Shown here piece by piece: positions 9,544-18,764 of a stretch of 45,845 nt of DNA. The translations under genes were made by a program, and so were the position numbers. The stretch is taken from positions 1-45,845 of the forward strand of contig JAMDCU010000106.1 of NCBI GenBank assembly GCA_023489485.1, given 5' to 3'. This stretch comes from Chloroflexota bacterium (GTDB lineage Bacteria; Chloroflexota; Anaerolineae; UBA4142). Position 1 is the stretch's first letter. Each line of letters begins with the position of its first letter. The notes beneath the pieces were generated by a model. The model saw only the letters and a program-made list of their open reading frames with translations. It made no database searches and was not told the DNA's origin.

Positions 9544-10887
9544 ATGATGGTTGCATTGTTTGACCGCACACTGCGCGAATTTGAACTTCGCACCACCTCG
9601 CCAAAGACGGTGAGACGCGCCGCGCGTCTCGCGGAAACATTCCTGGAGCGCGAGAACGACGCAGCGACGCGGAGCGTGCGCGACATTCAAACCCGCCGAC
9701 TGTGCCGCACGATGCAGTACGTCTACCGCCACTCGCCGTATTACCGCGAGATGTTCAACCGCGTCGGTGTACAACCATCGGACATTCGCGCGCTGGACGA
9801 TTTGCGGAGATTGCCCTTCACCACGGCGAAAGACATTCGCGACTGGGGGCGTTTTTTGTGTGTGGCCGAAGACGAACTCGCCGCGGTATTTACCACGTCA
9901 GGGACGACGGGCGAACCCAAGCGCGTGTATTACTCGTTTCGCGATCTACAAACGCTGACGAATCTCGACGCGGTCGCGCTGCGCGTGGGACACCCTGGTC
10001 GCCTCGTCACGCTGATCGCGCTGCCGATGAGTCACGGTTTGTGGATGGGATCGGCAACGGCGCAGCGCGTCGTCGAGCGTGCGGGCGGCTTGCCAATTCC
10101 CGTCGGCGCGGATGACCCGCAGGAAACTTTGAAATGGCTGCAGCGATTCGAGCCGAACGTGGTGATGTCGTCGCCGTCGTACATGACCGCGCTAACGCGC
10201 GAGGCGGAACGCGCGGGATATCGTCCGAAACTTGAACGGATCCTGCTCGGCGGCGAAGTGCTGACCAATGAACAGAAAACACGCTTTCGCGAATACTGGG
10301 GCGCGGCGGTGTACGACAGTTACGGCTCGACGGAAATCGGCGGCGCGCAGACGATTGCGCTCCCCGAATGTACCGCATTCAACATGAACGACCTGCACCT
10401 CGTCACGGAAATCGTCAATCCCGAAACGGGCGAACCCGCCGACGAAGGCGAACTCGTATTCACGAGCTTGACGCGCGAGGCGATGCCGCTCGTGCGCTAT
10501 CGTTCAGGCGATCGCGGACGTTGGGCAGACTGTCCATGTCCGCTGCCATTCAACGCGGTGCAACTCGCGGGACGCACCGACGATATGTTTGTCGCGGGCG
10601 ATATGAATTTGTTCGGCCACGTCATCGCCGATGCCGTGGCCAAGGTCGCGGGGACGAGCGGGCGTATCGTGCTGCGCTTGGACAAGGCGGAATTGACCGA
10701 TCGCTTGACGGTGCGCGTGGAAGGGCGCGGCGTGAGCGCAGATGACGTGCGGAACCCGCTCTTCGCAGCGTATCCCGAATTGCGCGTGAATACCGCGAAT
10801 GGCAATTTGATTTTGGAAATCGAAACGGACGTAGACTTGGGCAGGCAAATCAAGGCGTTGAAAATTGAGGATACGCGGAAGACGTAG
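9544..10887 (+). CDS. phenylacetate-CoA ligase-like AMP-dependent synthetase
   Basis: FTTSGTTGEPKRVYYS P-loop, YDSYGSTEIGG, PLVRYRSGDRG. Confidence 0.85.
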   Translation: MMVALFDRTLREFELRTTSPKTVRRAARLAETFLERENDAATRSVRDIQTRRLCRTMQYVYRHSPYYREMFNRVGVQPSDIRALDDLRRLPFTTAKDIRDWGRFLCVAEDELAAVFTTSGTTGEPKRVYYSFRDLQTLTNLDAVALRVGHPGRLVTLIALPMSHGLWMGSATAQRVVERAGGLPIPVGADDPQETLKWLQRFEPNVVMSSPSYMTALTREAERAGYRPKLERILLGGEVLTNEQKTRFREYWGAAVYDSYGSTEIGGAQTIALPECTAFNMNDLHLVTEIVNPETGEPADEGELVFTSLTREAMPLVRYRSGDRGRWADCPCPLPFNAVQLAGRTDDMFVAGDMNLFGHVIADAVAKVAGTSGRIVLRLDKAELTDRLTVRVEGRGVSADDVRNPLFAAYPELRVNTANGNLILEIETDVDLGRQIKALKIEDTRKT

Positions 10888-10908
10888 CGTACGATATTCG
10901 TTCGATGC

Positions 10909-11595
10909 ATGATGGCGAAGCGGAACACGATTCCGAAAGAACTGAACATCCTAATCGTCACTCCGCGCGGATTGGCGCGCGAGGGACTGCGACTTGTCGT
11001 CGAGCAAGATGAGGACTTGCGCGTGGTCGGGTTCGCAGCGAACGCAGACGCCGCGCTCGAATCGTTGCGGCAGACACGTGCGCAAGTCGTCATCGTCGCG
11101 CATTATTCGGACAACCAAGAATGTGTCGCCTGCGTGCAACGCCTCAAAGCAACTGAACCCGTTTTGCCCGTGCTCATCATTTCATCGGACATTCGTCCCG
11201 ATCACGTTCAAGCCGCGCTCGCGGCGGGTGCGACGGGTTATCTGCCGCAGGACGCTGAACCCGACGAATTGCTGCGTGCGATTTACACGGTGTATCGCGG
11301 CGAACTGATGTTGCGCGCGACGATTGTGCCGCGCTTGCTGTCTCACCTGGGTATACGACATTCTGGGGATTCCACGCCCGCGCTGGATGACTTGACCCAC
11401 CGCGAACGCGACATCCTCGTTCACCTCGCACGCGGCTTGAGCGATCAAGACATCGCCCAAACACTTTTCATCAGTGTGCGCACGGTTCAGAGTCATCTCG
11501 CACACATCTACGCCAAGTTGAACGTCCATTCGCGCACCGAGGCGGCGCTCATCGCCGTGCGCGAGGGCTGGGCGTCGCCGATGGAGCATCCGTAA
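10909..11595 (+). CDS. NarL/LuxR-type response-regulator-like protein with degenerate receiver
   Basis: C-terminal LTHRERDILVHLARGLSDQDIAQTLFISVRTVQSHLAHIYAKLNVHSRTEAAL; receiver-like N-terminus. Confidence 0.85.
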   Translation: MMAKRNTIPKELNILIVTPRGLAREGLRLVVEQDEDLRVVGFAANADAALESLRQTRAQVVIVAHYSDNQECVACVQRLKATEPVLPVLIISSDIRPDHVQAALAAGATGYLPQDAEPDELLRAIYTVYRGELMLRATIVPRLLSHLGIRHSGDSTPALDDLTHRERDILVHLARGLSDQDIAQTLFISVRTVQSHLAHIYAKLNVHSRTEAALIAVREGWASPMEHP

Positions 11596-11680
11596 TTTTC
11601 CTGATGCATCTCACGGTAATGTTTCAGATATGGAAATCAGTGGTCTTGCGCTTGTGACAGAGCGCGGAGAGGTTTAGACT

Positions 11681-12313
11681 GTGCACGTGACAGGACAAGC
11701 CGTCAGCAAGAGTCGCGTAGCCGTGCTGGGGTTGCTTGCGGATCTGCATCAGGAACCGATTCAATACGATCTGAATTTGCTGCGCCGACTGGTCAAGATG
11801 ATCCAACCTGATTTGCTCTGCGCCGAGATTCATCCCGACGATTGGCAGACAGGCGACCTGAGCAAAGCCGCACCCGAGTACGAGGGAACGCTCGTGCCCC
11901 TGTCACGCCGAACAGGGATCGTCATCGTGCCGGTGGGTGGCTCGAATGATCGGGGACACATCGTCCCGCGCGGTGGCTCGCTGCTCAGCGTGCGTGGATT
12001 TATCGTGCGACGCTTGAACGGCTTGCAGCGATTCTTGCAGCGATTCGCCAAGGGGCCCGACGACGTCAACTCTGGAATTTTCGATACGGTCTGCGATGGA
12101 ATGTGTGCGGTCAACATTCGGGTCAGCGGGGCGGAGACACGGCATGTGTGGGACGATGCGAATCAGGCAATCGTGAACAACGTGTTGCAAGCCGTGCGCC
12201 GCGATCCAGGGCGACGCGTACTCGTGACCGTGGACTGTCGCCGTCGTCGCTGGTTGATGAGCAAATTGATGGCCGTTCCTGAAATCGAACTGGTTGATTA
12301 TCGTGAACTGTGA
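11681..12313 (+). CDS. conserved hypothetical protein
   Basis: Long ORF (GTG start) filling the gap between neighbours; no family recognised. Confidence 0.6.
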   Translation: MHVTGQAVSKSRVAVLGLLADLHQEPIQYDLNLLRRLVKMIQPDLLCAEIHPDDWQTGDLSKAAPEYEGTLVPLSRRTGIVIVPVGGSNDRGHIVPRGGSLLSVRGFIVRRLNGLQRFLQRFAKGPDDVNSGIFDTVCDGMCAVNIRVSGAETRHVWDDANQAIVNNVLQAVRRDPGRRVLVTVDCRRRRWLMSKLMAVPEIELVDYREL

Positions 12314-12402
12314 TCGGTTTGGAGGGCGTGCGCACGCCCTTGAATAGCGGGTACCCGTGATCGGCAGATGAACTTCTCGCACGAAAAGAAAAAGGAGGAA
12401 CC

Positions 12403-12726
12403 ATGTACTGGCTCACGGGCATTCTGGGTCTGGCGCTCATCTTGGCTCCCTCTATCCTGGGCTACGGCGCCAACGCCACGGCAAATTGGACCAGCATCAT
12501 CCTGGGCGCGGTCGTCGTGGTAGTGTCGGTCGTCAAAGCCCTGGCAAAGGATGTGGGCAAGTGGGAGTACTGGGTCGCCGGCATCGCAGGCGTGTTGACG
12601 GTGATTGCGCCTTTCGTGTTGGGCTTTAGCGCGCACGCGACGGCGTTGCGGACCAGCATCATCCTGGGCGCCGTGGTCGCGATCCTGGCGGGCTATCAGG
12701 TTTTCGGGCAACCGCAGACCAAGTAA
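12403..12726 (+). CDS. SPW-repeat membrane protein
   Basis: Two repeated units ILGLALILAPSILGY...NWTSIILGAVVV and IAGVLTVIAPFVLGF...LRTSIILGAVVA; AAGGAGG RBS. Confidence 0.8.
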   Translation: MYWLTGILGLALILAPSILGYGANATANWTSIILGAVVVVVSVVKALAKDVGKWEYWVAGIAGVLTVIAPFVLGFSAHATALRTSIILGAVVAILAGYQVFGQPQTK

Positions 12727-12760
12727 GCGCGAGACATCGCCCTCCATGGGGATGACTTAA

Positions 12761-12869
12761 GCCCAAACTAGTTTGGGCCAAAGCGGGGCGCAACCTTCCT
12801 GTCGAGGGCGATTAGGTTGACAGAGGGCGGGTCTGCCCAAGATGCCTGACCCGCCCACAGCGCCCCGCT
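12761..12869. repeat. structured element: perfect palindrome followed by nested hairpins (3-way-junction-like)
   Basis: GCCCAAACTAGTTTGGGC (12761-12778); AGCGGGGCGC (12782-12791) pairs GCGCCCCGCT (12860-12869), enclosing AACCT/AGGTT and GGGCGGGT/ACCCGCCC stems. Confidence 0.6.
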
Positions 12870-12929
12870 AAAACCTTTTTGATCGGCGACCAACGCCGAG
12901 TTGGGCGGCTCAACACAAAAGGGTCTAAC

Positions 12930-13631
12930 ATGGAAGACTACGAGAGACAAGTCAAACTCAAGTTCAAGTTGCTTGCCACTTTCTATGATTTGTTTGAAAT
13001 ACCTCTTCTATTGAACGAAAAGGGGAACCCTCGATATGCTCTGGCACGGAAGATACCAAACGAAGATTTGCACATCTTGGATGTATGCATCGGGACTGGA
13101 AACAGCGCGATAGCTGTTGCGGAAGTAAACAACCGAAATGAAATTGTCGGAGTGGACTTGTCCCCCGATATGATTGCTGTGGCTGAGAAGAAGATTCGGA
13201 GACGCTGCATACGGAATATCTCTATTCGCCAAATGGACGCAACTAGAATGACGTTCCGCGATGGCGAGTTTGATATTGCTATGATTTCGTTTGGACTACA
13301 TGAGTTGGATTATGACCTGATGCTGGGCATACTGAAAGAGATGTGTCGTGTACTCAAGGAATCAGGCAAACTGTATATCGTTGACTACGAGCGCGAAGAG
13401 GGCTTCCTGAAGAGACTTGTGCTCTCCATTCAGTTGAAGATCTTTGAGCCAAGTCAAATGCCGCAGTTTCTCAGGTATGATTGGGTGGAGATACTGCAAA
13501 GCACGGGAGTTCAAGTCACCGCGACAGAGAAGTATCTCTTCTCTAAATTGATTTGCGCTGTCAAGCAATCTAATGCGGAACGTACCGCCGCCCAACAAGC
13601 GGTTGCAGCCGACCGCCTTCGGCGCGAGTAA
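12930..13631 (+). CDS. class I SAM-dependent methyltransferase, visibly lower GC than neighbours
   Basis: ILDVCIGTGNSAIAVAEV, VGVDLSPDMIAVAEKK, FDIAMISFGLHEL; C-terminal tail encoded by repeat DNA. Confidence 0.85.
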   Translation: MEDYERQVKLKFKLLATFYDLFEIPLLLNEKGNPRYALARKIPNEDLHILDVCIGTGNSAIAVAEVNNRNEIVGVDLSPDMIAVAEKKIRRRCIRNISIRQMDATRMTFRDGEFDIAMISFGLHELDYDLMLGILKEMCRVLKESGKLYIVDYEREEGFLKRLVLSIQLKIFEPSQMPQFLRYDWVEILQSTGVQVTATEKYLFSKLICAVKQSNAERTAAQQAVAADRLRRE

Positions 13632-13713
13632 GTGTGCGCCACTTGCCAGCGATCGTTCTGGTTGTTGGAGCGAGTCTTGCCAGAGTCAGCGGCGGCTGAA
13701 CCGCAGGGCGTTG
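13590..13713. repeat. attC-like imperfect inverted repeat
   Basis: Left GCCCAACAAGCGGTTGCAGCCGACCGCC; right GGCGGCTGAACCGCAGGGCGTTG, approximately reverse-complementary with an intervening variable segment. Confidence 0.5.
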
Positions 13714-13731
13714 TTTTTGTGGGAGAGTCCG

Positions 13732-14682
13732 ATGATCGCGTTCGCGCTGAGCGGTGGTGGTAATCGAGGCGCTTTGCAAGTCGGTGCGCTACAGGTGTTG
13801 TTGGAACGCGGTGTGAAACCCGACCTGGTGGTAGGAACATCGGCGGGCGCGCTGAATGCTGCATTCCTTGCATCCAATCCAACCCCAGAGGGCACGCGTC
13901 GGCTCGCCAGAATCTGGGAACGCGTGAGCAAGGACGACATTTATCCTGGCGTTTACGGGTTAGTGCTGTGGCGGTTGGTTCGCAACTGTCCAAGCCTCTA
14001 CTCCAACGCGAATTTCGAGCGATTCGTTCGAGGTTGTCTGCGCGCCGCGCGTCTGTGTTCTTTTGGCGACATCGCGACGGGCGTTCGTCTATACATCGTC
14101 GCCGCGCATCTGGGCACGGGTGCGGAAAAAGTCTTTGGCGATGGCACGACTGACTCGATCTTAGATGCGATCATGTCTTCGACTGCATTGCCGCCGTTTC
14201 ACCCACCCTGGCGATGCAACGGGGAGTTGTATGTGGATGGCGGACTTGCAGCCAATTTACCCGTGCGCATCGCCGCTGAACGCGGTGCGCGGGAAATCTT
14301 TGCGCTCCATGTTGCGGGCGGGGTTCAGCGAGACCTGCCACTGCGCGGGGTCTTGGATATTTCGGGGCGCGCACTGGGCGCGTTGGGCGAACGCCAGGTC
14401 CAGAGCGAGCTGCAAGCGGTAACTGAATTGCCAAACGTCGAGTTGCACTATGTTCCTCTCACCGCGTACGCGCACTTGCCGCTGTGGGATTTCCTTCACA
14501 CGACAGAGATGATCGCAGAAGGGCGCGCGGCGATGCAAGCGTATCTCGACGCGCGGCCGCGCGTGGAGGCCAAGACAGAAAGCAGCAGGGCGCGTGACTC
14601 GTGGAATCGTGTGCGGCGCGCGTTCGAGTGGGGGAGGAAAGTCTCGCCGCGTGCGGTCGCGCGAACGACACGCACCGAATGA
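13732..14682 (+). CDS. patatin-like phospholipase (RssA-like)
   Basis: ALSGGGNRGALQVGAL oxyanion motif, GTSAGALNAAF nucleophile elbow, VDGGLAANLPV Asp motif. Confidence 0.92.
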   Translation: MIAFALSGGGNRGALQVGALQVLLERGVKPDLVVGTSAGALNAAFLASNPTPEGTRRLARIWERVSKDDIYPGVYGLVLWRLVRNCPSLYSNANFERFVRGCLRAARLCSFGDIATGVRLYIVAAHLGTGAEKVFGDGTTDSILDAIMSSTALPPFHPPWRCNGELYVDGGLAANLPVRIAAERGAREIFALHVAGGVQRDLPLRGVLDISGRALGALGERQVQSELQAVTELPNVELHYVPLTAYAHLPLWDFLHTTEMIAEGRAAMQAYLDARPRVEAKTESSRARDSWNRVRRAFEWGRKVSPRAVARTTRTE

Positions 14683-14691
14683 GGCGACGCC

Positions 14692-15294
14692 GTGACACCG
14701 CACTTCGCTTCTAGTCTGCTCATCGCTTACCTGCTCGGCTCGATTCCCTTCGCGTATCTCGTCGTGCGATGGGCAAAAGGGATTGACATTCGCGCCGTGG
14801 GCGATGGCAATCCTGGCGCGAAGAACGTGTTCGAGCAAATCAGCCCAACGGCAGGAGTTGCGGTTGGGCTACTCGACATCGGCAAAGGCGCGGCGGCGCT
14901 ACTTTCCGCTCGAGCAATGGGGTCGTCTGAAACGGCATTGCTTTGGATCGGCGTCGCCGCGATGGTCGGGCACAACTGGTCCCTGTTTATCCACTTTCAG
15001 GGTGGTCAAGGGATGGCGACGACGGTGGGTGTGTTTCTGGTGCTGCTCCCCCAAGAAACACTCGCCGCCCTGCTCGTCATCGCGGTGATGCTCTGGCTTA
15101 TCCGCCATTGGGACATCGCGTGTGGGATTGGTTTCGCCTCTTTGCCTCTCTGGATGTGGTGGACGGCGCGTCCAGCGGAACTCTTTCTCTATGTCATCGC
15201 GTTCTTGCCATTGATTGGCGTCCGCAAATGGGTACAGCGCGCCCGCGCGCCGCGCGGTGATTTCTTGGACTTGCGTCATTCCAAGGCGCACTGA
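14692..15294 (+). CDS. plsY: acyl-phosphate glycerol-3-phosphate acyltransferase
   Basis: LIAYLLGSIPFAYLV, GDGNPGAKNVFE, GHNWSLFIHFQGGQGMATTVGV. Confidence 0.9.
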   Translation: MTPHFASSLLIAYLLGSIPFAYLVVRWAKGIDIRAVGDGNPGAKNVFEQISPTAGVAVGLLDIGKGAAALLSARAMGSSETALLWIGVAAMVGHNWSLFIHFQGGQGMATTVGVFLVLLPQETLAALLVIAVMLWLIRHWDIACGIGFASLPLWMWWTARPAELFLYVIAFLPLIGVRKWVQRARAPRGDFLDLRHSKAH

Positions 15295-15347
15295 GGGTTC
15301 GGCATCCACCTGACTGCCTTTGTGCTCACATCAGGGGGAGCGTTCAA

Positions 15348-15755
15348 ATGGATGACATTACGCGAGATGAGTTCTTGGACAAACTGTCTCCCGACATTCG
15401 TCCACTGATTGCTTGTGCGATGGATTGCGAATGCGGCTGCGAGGTCTTGGACTTTTTCCGTCAACGCCCGCTGGTCTGGCTTGAGGTAAGCGACATTGTC
15501 TATCATTTGAAGCAACCGCACGGTCAAGTCGTCAACGCGCTGAACCAGTTGACCGATGCCAGGATTTTGGAGGGCTTTACCGTTCTCGGTGCGTGGACTT
15601 TCTACGGCTTGACGCGCGATGCGGAGGTGTTAGTTGCGCTCGAACAGTTCTGGCGGTTGCGCGATGACTGGCACGTGCGCTGGGAGCGCGTCAGAGGGAC
15701 ATTGCGATGGCGCGCGGTGAGCAAGGAAGTAAACGATGAACACCCTGGCCGTTGA
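15348..15755 (+). CDS. winged-helix protein
   Basis: LEVSDIVYHLKQPHGQVVNALNQLTDARILEGFTVLGAWTFYGLT. Confidence 0.6.
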   Translation: MDDITRDEFLDKLSPDIRPLIACAMDCECGCEVLDFFRQRPLVWLEVSDIVYHLKQPHGQVVNALNQLTDARILEGFTVLGAWTFYGLTRDAEVLVALEQFWRLRDDWHVRWERVRGTLRWRAVSKEVNDEHPGR

Positions 15756-16133
15756 CTCGGTGTTAGCAACCTGAACCGCCAGCACGACGCGATCCGCATT
15801 GCGCATGGCCTCCAATTTGATTCCGCCATTGCGCCTGGTGAAATCGAACGATTCGCACAAGGTGTGGCCGCATGGGTCGAGATCGTTGAATATCTGCGAG
15901 AGGGTGAAAAGAGGGTTGCACGACTCGCAAAAGAGATGGGTGTCCAACAAGGAACTGTGTGCAGGCACCTGGGAGTGATGCGGTCAACAGGCGTAGTTCT
16001 TCGTCGTCGCGAAGGACAACATGTGTACTACCGATTGGGAAGCCCCAAAATCATTGCGGCATACGATCTGATGCATCAATTCTCAACAGAGTGTTTTTCG
16101 ACTAAGGTGAGGCTGATCTCGGTGGAAGGATAG
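15736..16133 (+). pseudogene. ArsR-like winged-helix gene with apparent frameshift near 15772
   Basis: ATG 15736 reads MNTLAVDSVLAT then TGA; homologous coding resumes in the -1 frame: NLNRQHDAIRIAHGLQFDSAIAPGEIERFAQGVAAWVEIVEYLREGEKRVARLAKEMGVQQGTVCRHLGVM. Confidence 0.5.
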
Positions 16134-16171
16134 AAATATCCCTGACAAGGAGGAGAGGCGGACTCGAAGAA

Positions 16172-17500
16172 ATGCAGAGGAACTTAACTGAAAGACGAGA
16201 CCGAGAGGCTAATGCGCATGACTTGCAGTTAACCGAGGATCACAGGGAATCTTCAGATCAGAGAGCAGGTGGGAGATTCAGGGATAAAGAGCAGGACGAG
16301 AGGGCAATCGAATCGCGCAACGCGTTGAACGGGTACTCGCGTTCTGATTGGCTGATTATCGCTTTGGTAGGTCTCACGATAGTTCCATTTGTGTTCGTCG
16401 TGTTCTTTGGTCTGGGCAATGGCTCGCCGTTGGCGGTGGTCGCAGTCCTGGGACTCGCGATTGTCGCGGCAGGATTCTTTCTGTCCTGGGCAGTCGAAGG
16501 TCTCGAAACGGTGATGGCACAGTCGCTCGCGCTCGCACTGCTGGCATTGATTGAAGTGGCTCCTGAGTATGCGGTCGAGATCACACTTGCCTGGCGGCAG
16601 CAAATAGAATTGGCGGCGTCCTCGATGACGGTCGCGAATCGCCTCCTCCTGGGCATTGGCTGGCCGCTGATCCTGTTCATCGCCTATTTCAGCGCGCGGC
16701 GCAGAGGCGAAGCGTTTACGGAGATACGCTTGGATCGCCGCCGCTCGGCGGAAATTCCGTTCCTGCTCATCGCGTCGGCGTACTCGTTCATCATCGTGCT
16801 CGAGAGAACGCTGTCCCTCTTTGATTCCGCCGTCCTGATCTTCATCTACGGCGCGTACATTTACACTCAACTGCGGCAACCACGCCTCGATGCGGATGAG
16901 ACGGAAGAGGTTGGCATTGGTATTGGCGGACGCACCAAGGAATTGCGTGGCGCGACGAAATGGATCGCGATTGGCGGTTTCCTGGCTTTTGGCGCATTCG
17001 TGTTGTTCTTTGGTGCCGAACCCTTCATCGAAAGTATTCTCGACCTGGCGCGCGGGTTGGGCGTCTCGCAATTCTTTATGATTCAATAGGTCGCTCCCTT
17101 CTTGTCGGAATTTCCAGAGAGTCTGACGGCATTTTTTTGGGCGGCGACGGTCATTTTTGCCGCTCAAGGTCTGAGCAATCTGATTTCTTCCAAGTTGAAC
17201 CAGTGGACCTTGTTGATCGCGGCGATTCCTATCGCCTACAGTTTAAGCGTGGGCAAAATCACGGCGGTGCCACTCACGCCGCAGTCCGTGGACGATTTAT
17301 TCTTGACCGTGGCGCAATCCATGTTCGGCGTGGCGCTACTTTTGAGCCAGCGGTTTCGCCTGCGGGACGCGGTCGCCCTGTTGATTTTGTTCTTGGTCCA
17401 ATTTGCCATCCCCGTCGAATCCATTCGCGTGATTCTCGCGTGGCTCTACCTCGCGCTCGCGGCAGTCGTCTTGGTTCGGCGGCGGCATGAAATCGGTTTG
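16172..17500 (+). pseudogene. CaCA-family (sodium/calcium exchanger-like) membrane protein interrupted by in-frame TAG 17087-17089; 3' end approximate
   Basis: First half LALLALIEVAPEYAVEITLA, second half in the same frame VAPFLSEFPESLTAFFWAATVIFAAQGLSNLISS: the duplicated PE-containing repeats of exchangers. Confidence 0.65.
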
Positions 17501-17538
17501 TTTCGGAAACCCCACAGAACTCGATCAGGAGGTTTGTC

Positions 17539-17844
17539 ATGGCGTACGTCATTTCGCGCTGGTGCATTCGCGGCGGGGAGTGCATCGAGGTGTGTCCGAC
17601 CGACTGCATCGTTCCAGGCCCGAGAGACAACAAGGAGTGGCCTTATCTGTACATTGACCCTGACAAATGCATTGACTGCGGTGCGTGCGTGTCCGAATGT
17701 CCCAAGCATGCGATTTTTCCCGAGGTGGAGGTGCCCGCCGAATACGCAGAAGACATCGCGCTCAACCGCAAGTTCTTTGCCGAGGGACCGGGTTACTGGA
17801 AATTCGACATGGAAGAGTTACGGAAAGAGCGTGCGCCCGCGTGA
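17539..17844 (+). CDS. 4Fe-4S dicluster ferredoxin
   Basis: MAYVISRWCIRGGECIEVCPTDCI...CIDCGACVSECPKHAI; AGGAGG RBS. Confidence 0.9.
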   Translation: MAYVISRWCIRGGECIEVCPTDCIVPGPRDNKEWPYLYIDPDKCIDCGACVSECPKHAIFPEVEVPAEYAEDIALNRKFFAEGPGYWKFDMEELRKERAPA

Positions 17845-18302
17845 TTCCCGAAGTTGATCTGCTACTGCTATTGAGAGCATCGCTCGCGGCGGCGCTGGGA
17901 CTCGTCATCGGCTGGGAGCGCGAGAGCTGGGGGTCGCCTGCCGGAGACGGGACAATCGCGCTCCTCGGCTTGGGGTCGGCTGTGTTTACGGCGCTTGCTC
18001 TCAGCATTGTTTCCAATCAGGCGGATCGCATCGTTGCGGGGATCGTCACAGGTGTCGGCTTTCTCGGCGCGGGCGTCGTGATGCGTCAGAGTACCGGTGA
18101 GGTGCGCGGACTGACGACAGCCGCAAGCGTTTGGGCGGTCGCGGGCGTGGGTGTGGTCATCGGCACGGGACGTTACTTGCAAGGCGTACTGCTAGCGGCG
18201 CTGATCCTGCTGATCTTGATCTGGGAGGCATTGCCGATTGTGTCGGGGATCGGGCACCGGAAGAAGCGCGCGCCCGGGGAAGAACTATCAAGGCCGAGAT
18301 AA
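17841..18302 (+). CDS. MgtC/SapB-family membrane protein
   Basis: LRASLAAALGLVIGWERE, GIVTGVGFLGAGVVMRQ, VRGLTTAASVWAVAGVGVVIG; GTGA overlap with ferredoxin stop. Confidence 0.85.
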   Translation: MIPEVDLLLLLRASLAAALGLVIGWERESWGSPAGDGTIALLGLGSAVFTALALSIVSNQADRIVAGIVTGVGFLGAGVVMRQSTGEVRGLTTAASVWAVAGVGVVIGTGRYLQGVLLAALILLILIWEALPIVSGIGHRKKRAPGEELSRPR

Positions 18303-18764
18303 TGACGACCTGAAACGCGTAGCCTCTGGCCCCAGTTCCCTTCCGAAATGAGTCAAGGGGCGAGTTGATTCTAACCACAAAAGAGACTTCGGTTTCTATG
18401 GGAAAGGTATCGCTTTCAAACGCGATGCAGACGACGATAAGGCACCGTTGTTGGAGAAAATGCGCGACGTGACCGTCGCGGCAATTAGCCTACTCCCTCT
18501 TGCGGCGAAACCCCCATGATCCCGCCAGGGCTGATATTTGCTCAGATCTGTTGACCGGCGCAGGGTCGAGCTGCTGGCGAAACTCTCCGCCGATCCAACG
18601 GAACTGCCAGATCGAGTAAAGCCGCAACGGCTGACGAGCCACGGATTCGTGGCGGTATATATAGGCAGTCCTCCCGGCGATGGAGGAAAGCCTTCGTCTG
18701 TTGGGGATATCCGGTCGTCGCTAATAAATGAATCTGGCGACTTGAGCGCCTAAAGGAGAAACAC

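Noticed and set aside
15348-16133. Selenocysteine at TGA 15753-15755 joining the two winged-helix ORFs
   Set aside because: TGA is not at a Cys-like motif and the upstream protein is complete; the ArsR-like gene has its own ATG at 15736 with a frameshift
16253-17167. 304-aa minus-strand ORF
   Set aside because: Antisense to the exchanger-like gene; low-complexity charged composition
17500-17857. C-terminal extension of the exchanger ORF through the ferredoxin gene
   Set aside because: Overlaps a clear ferredoxin CDS in another frame; residues after about 17510 look like noise
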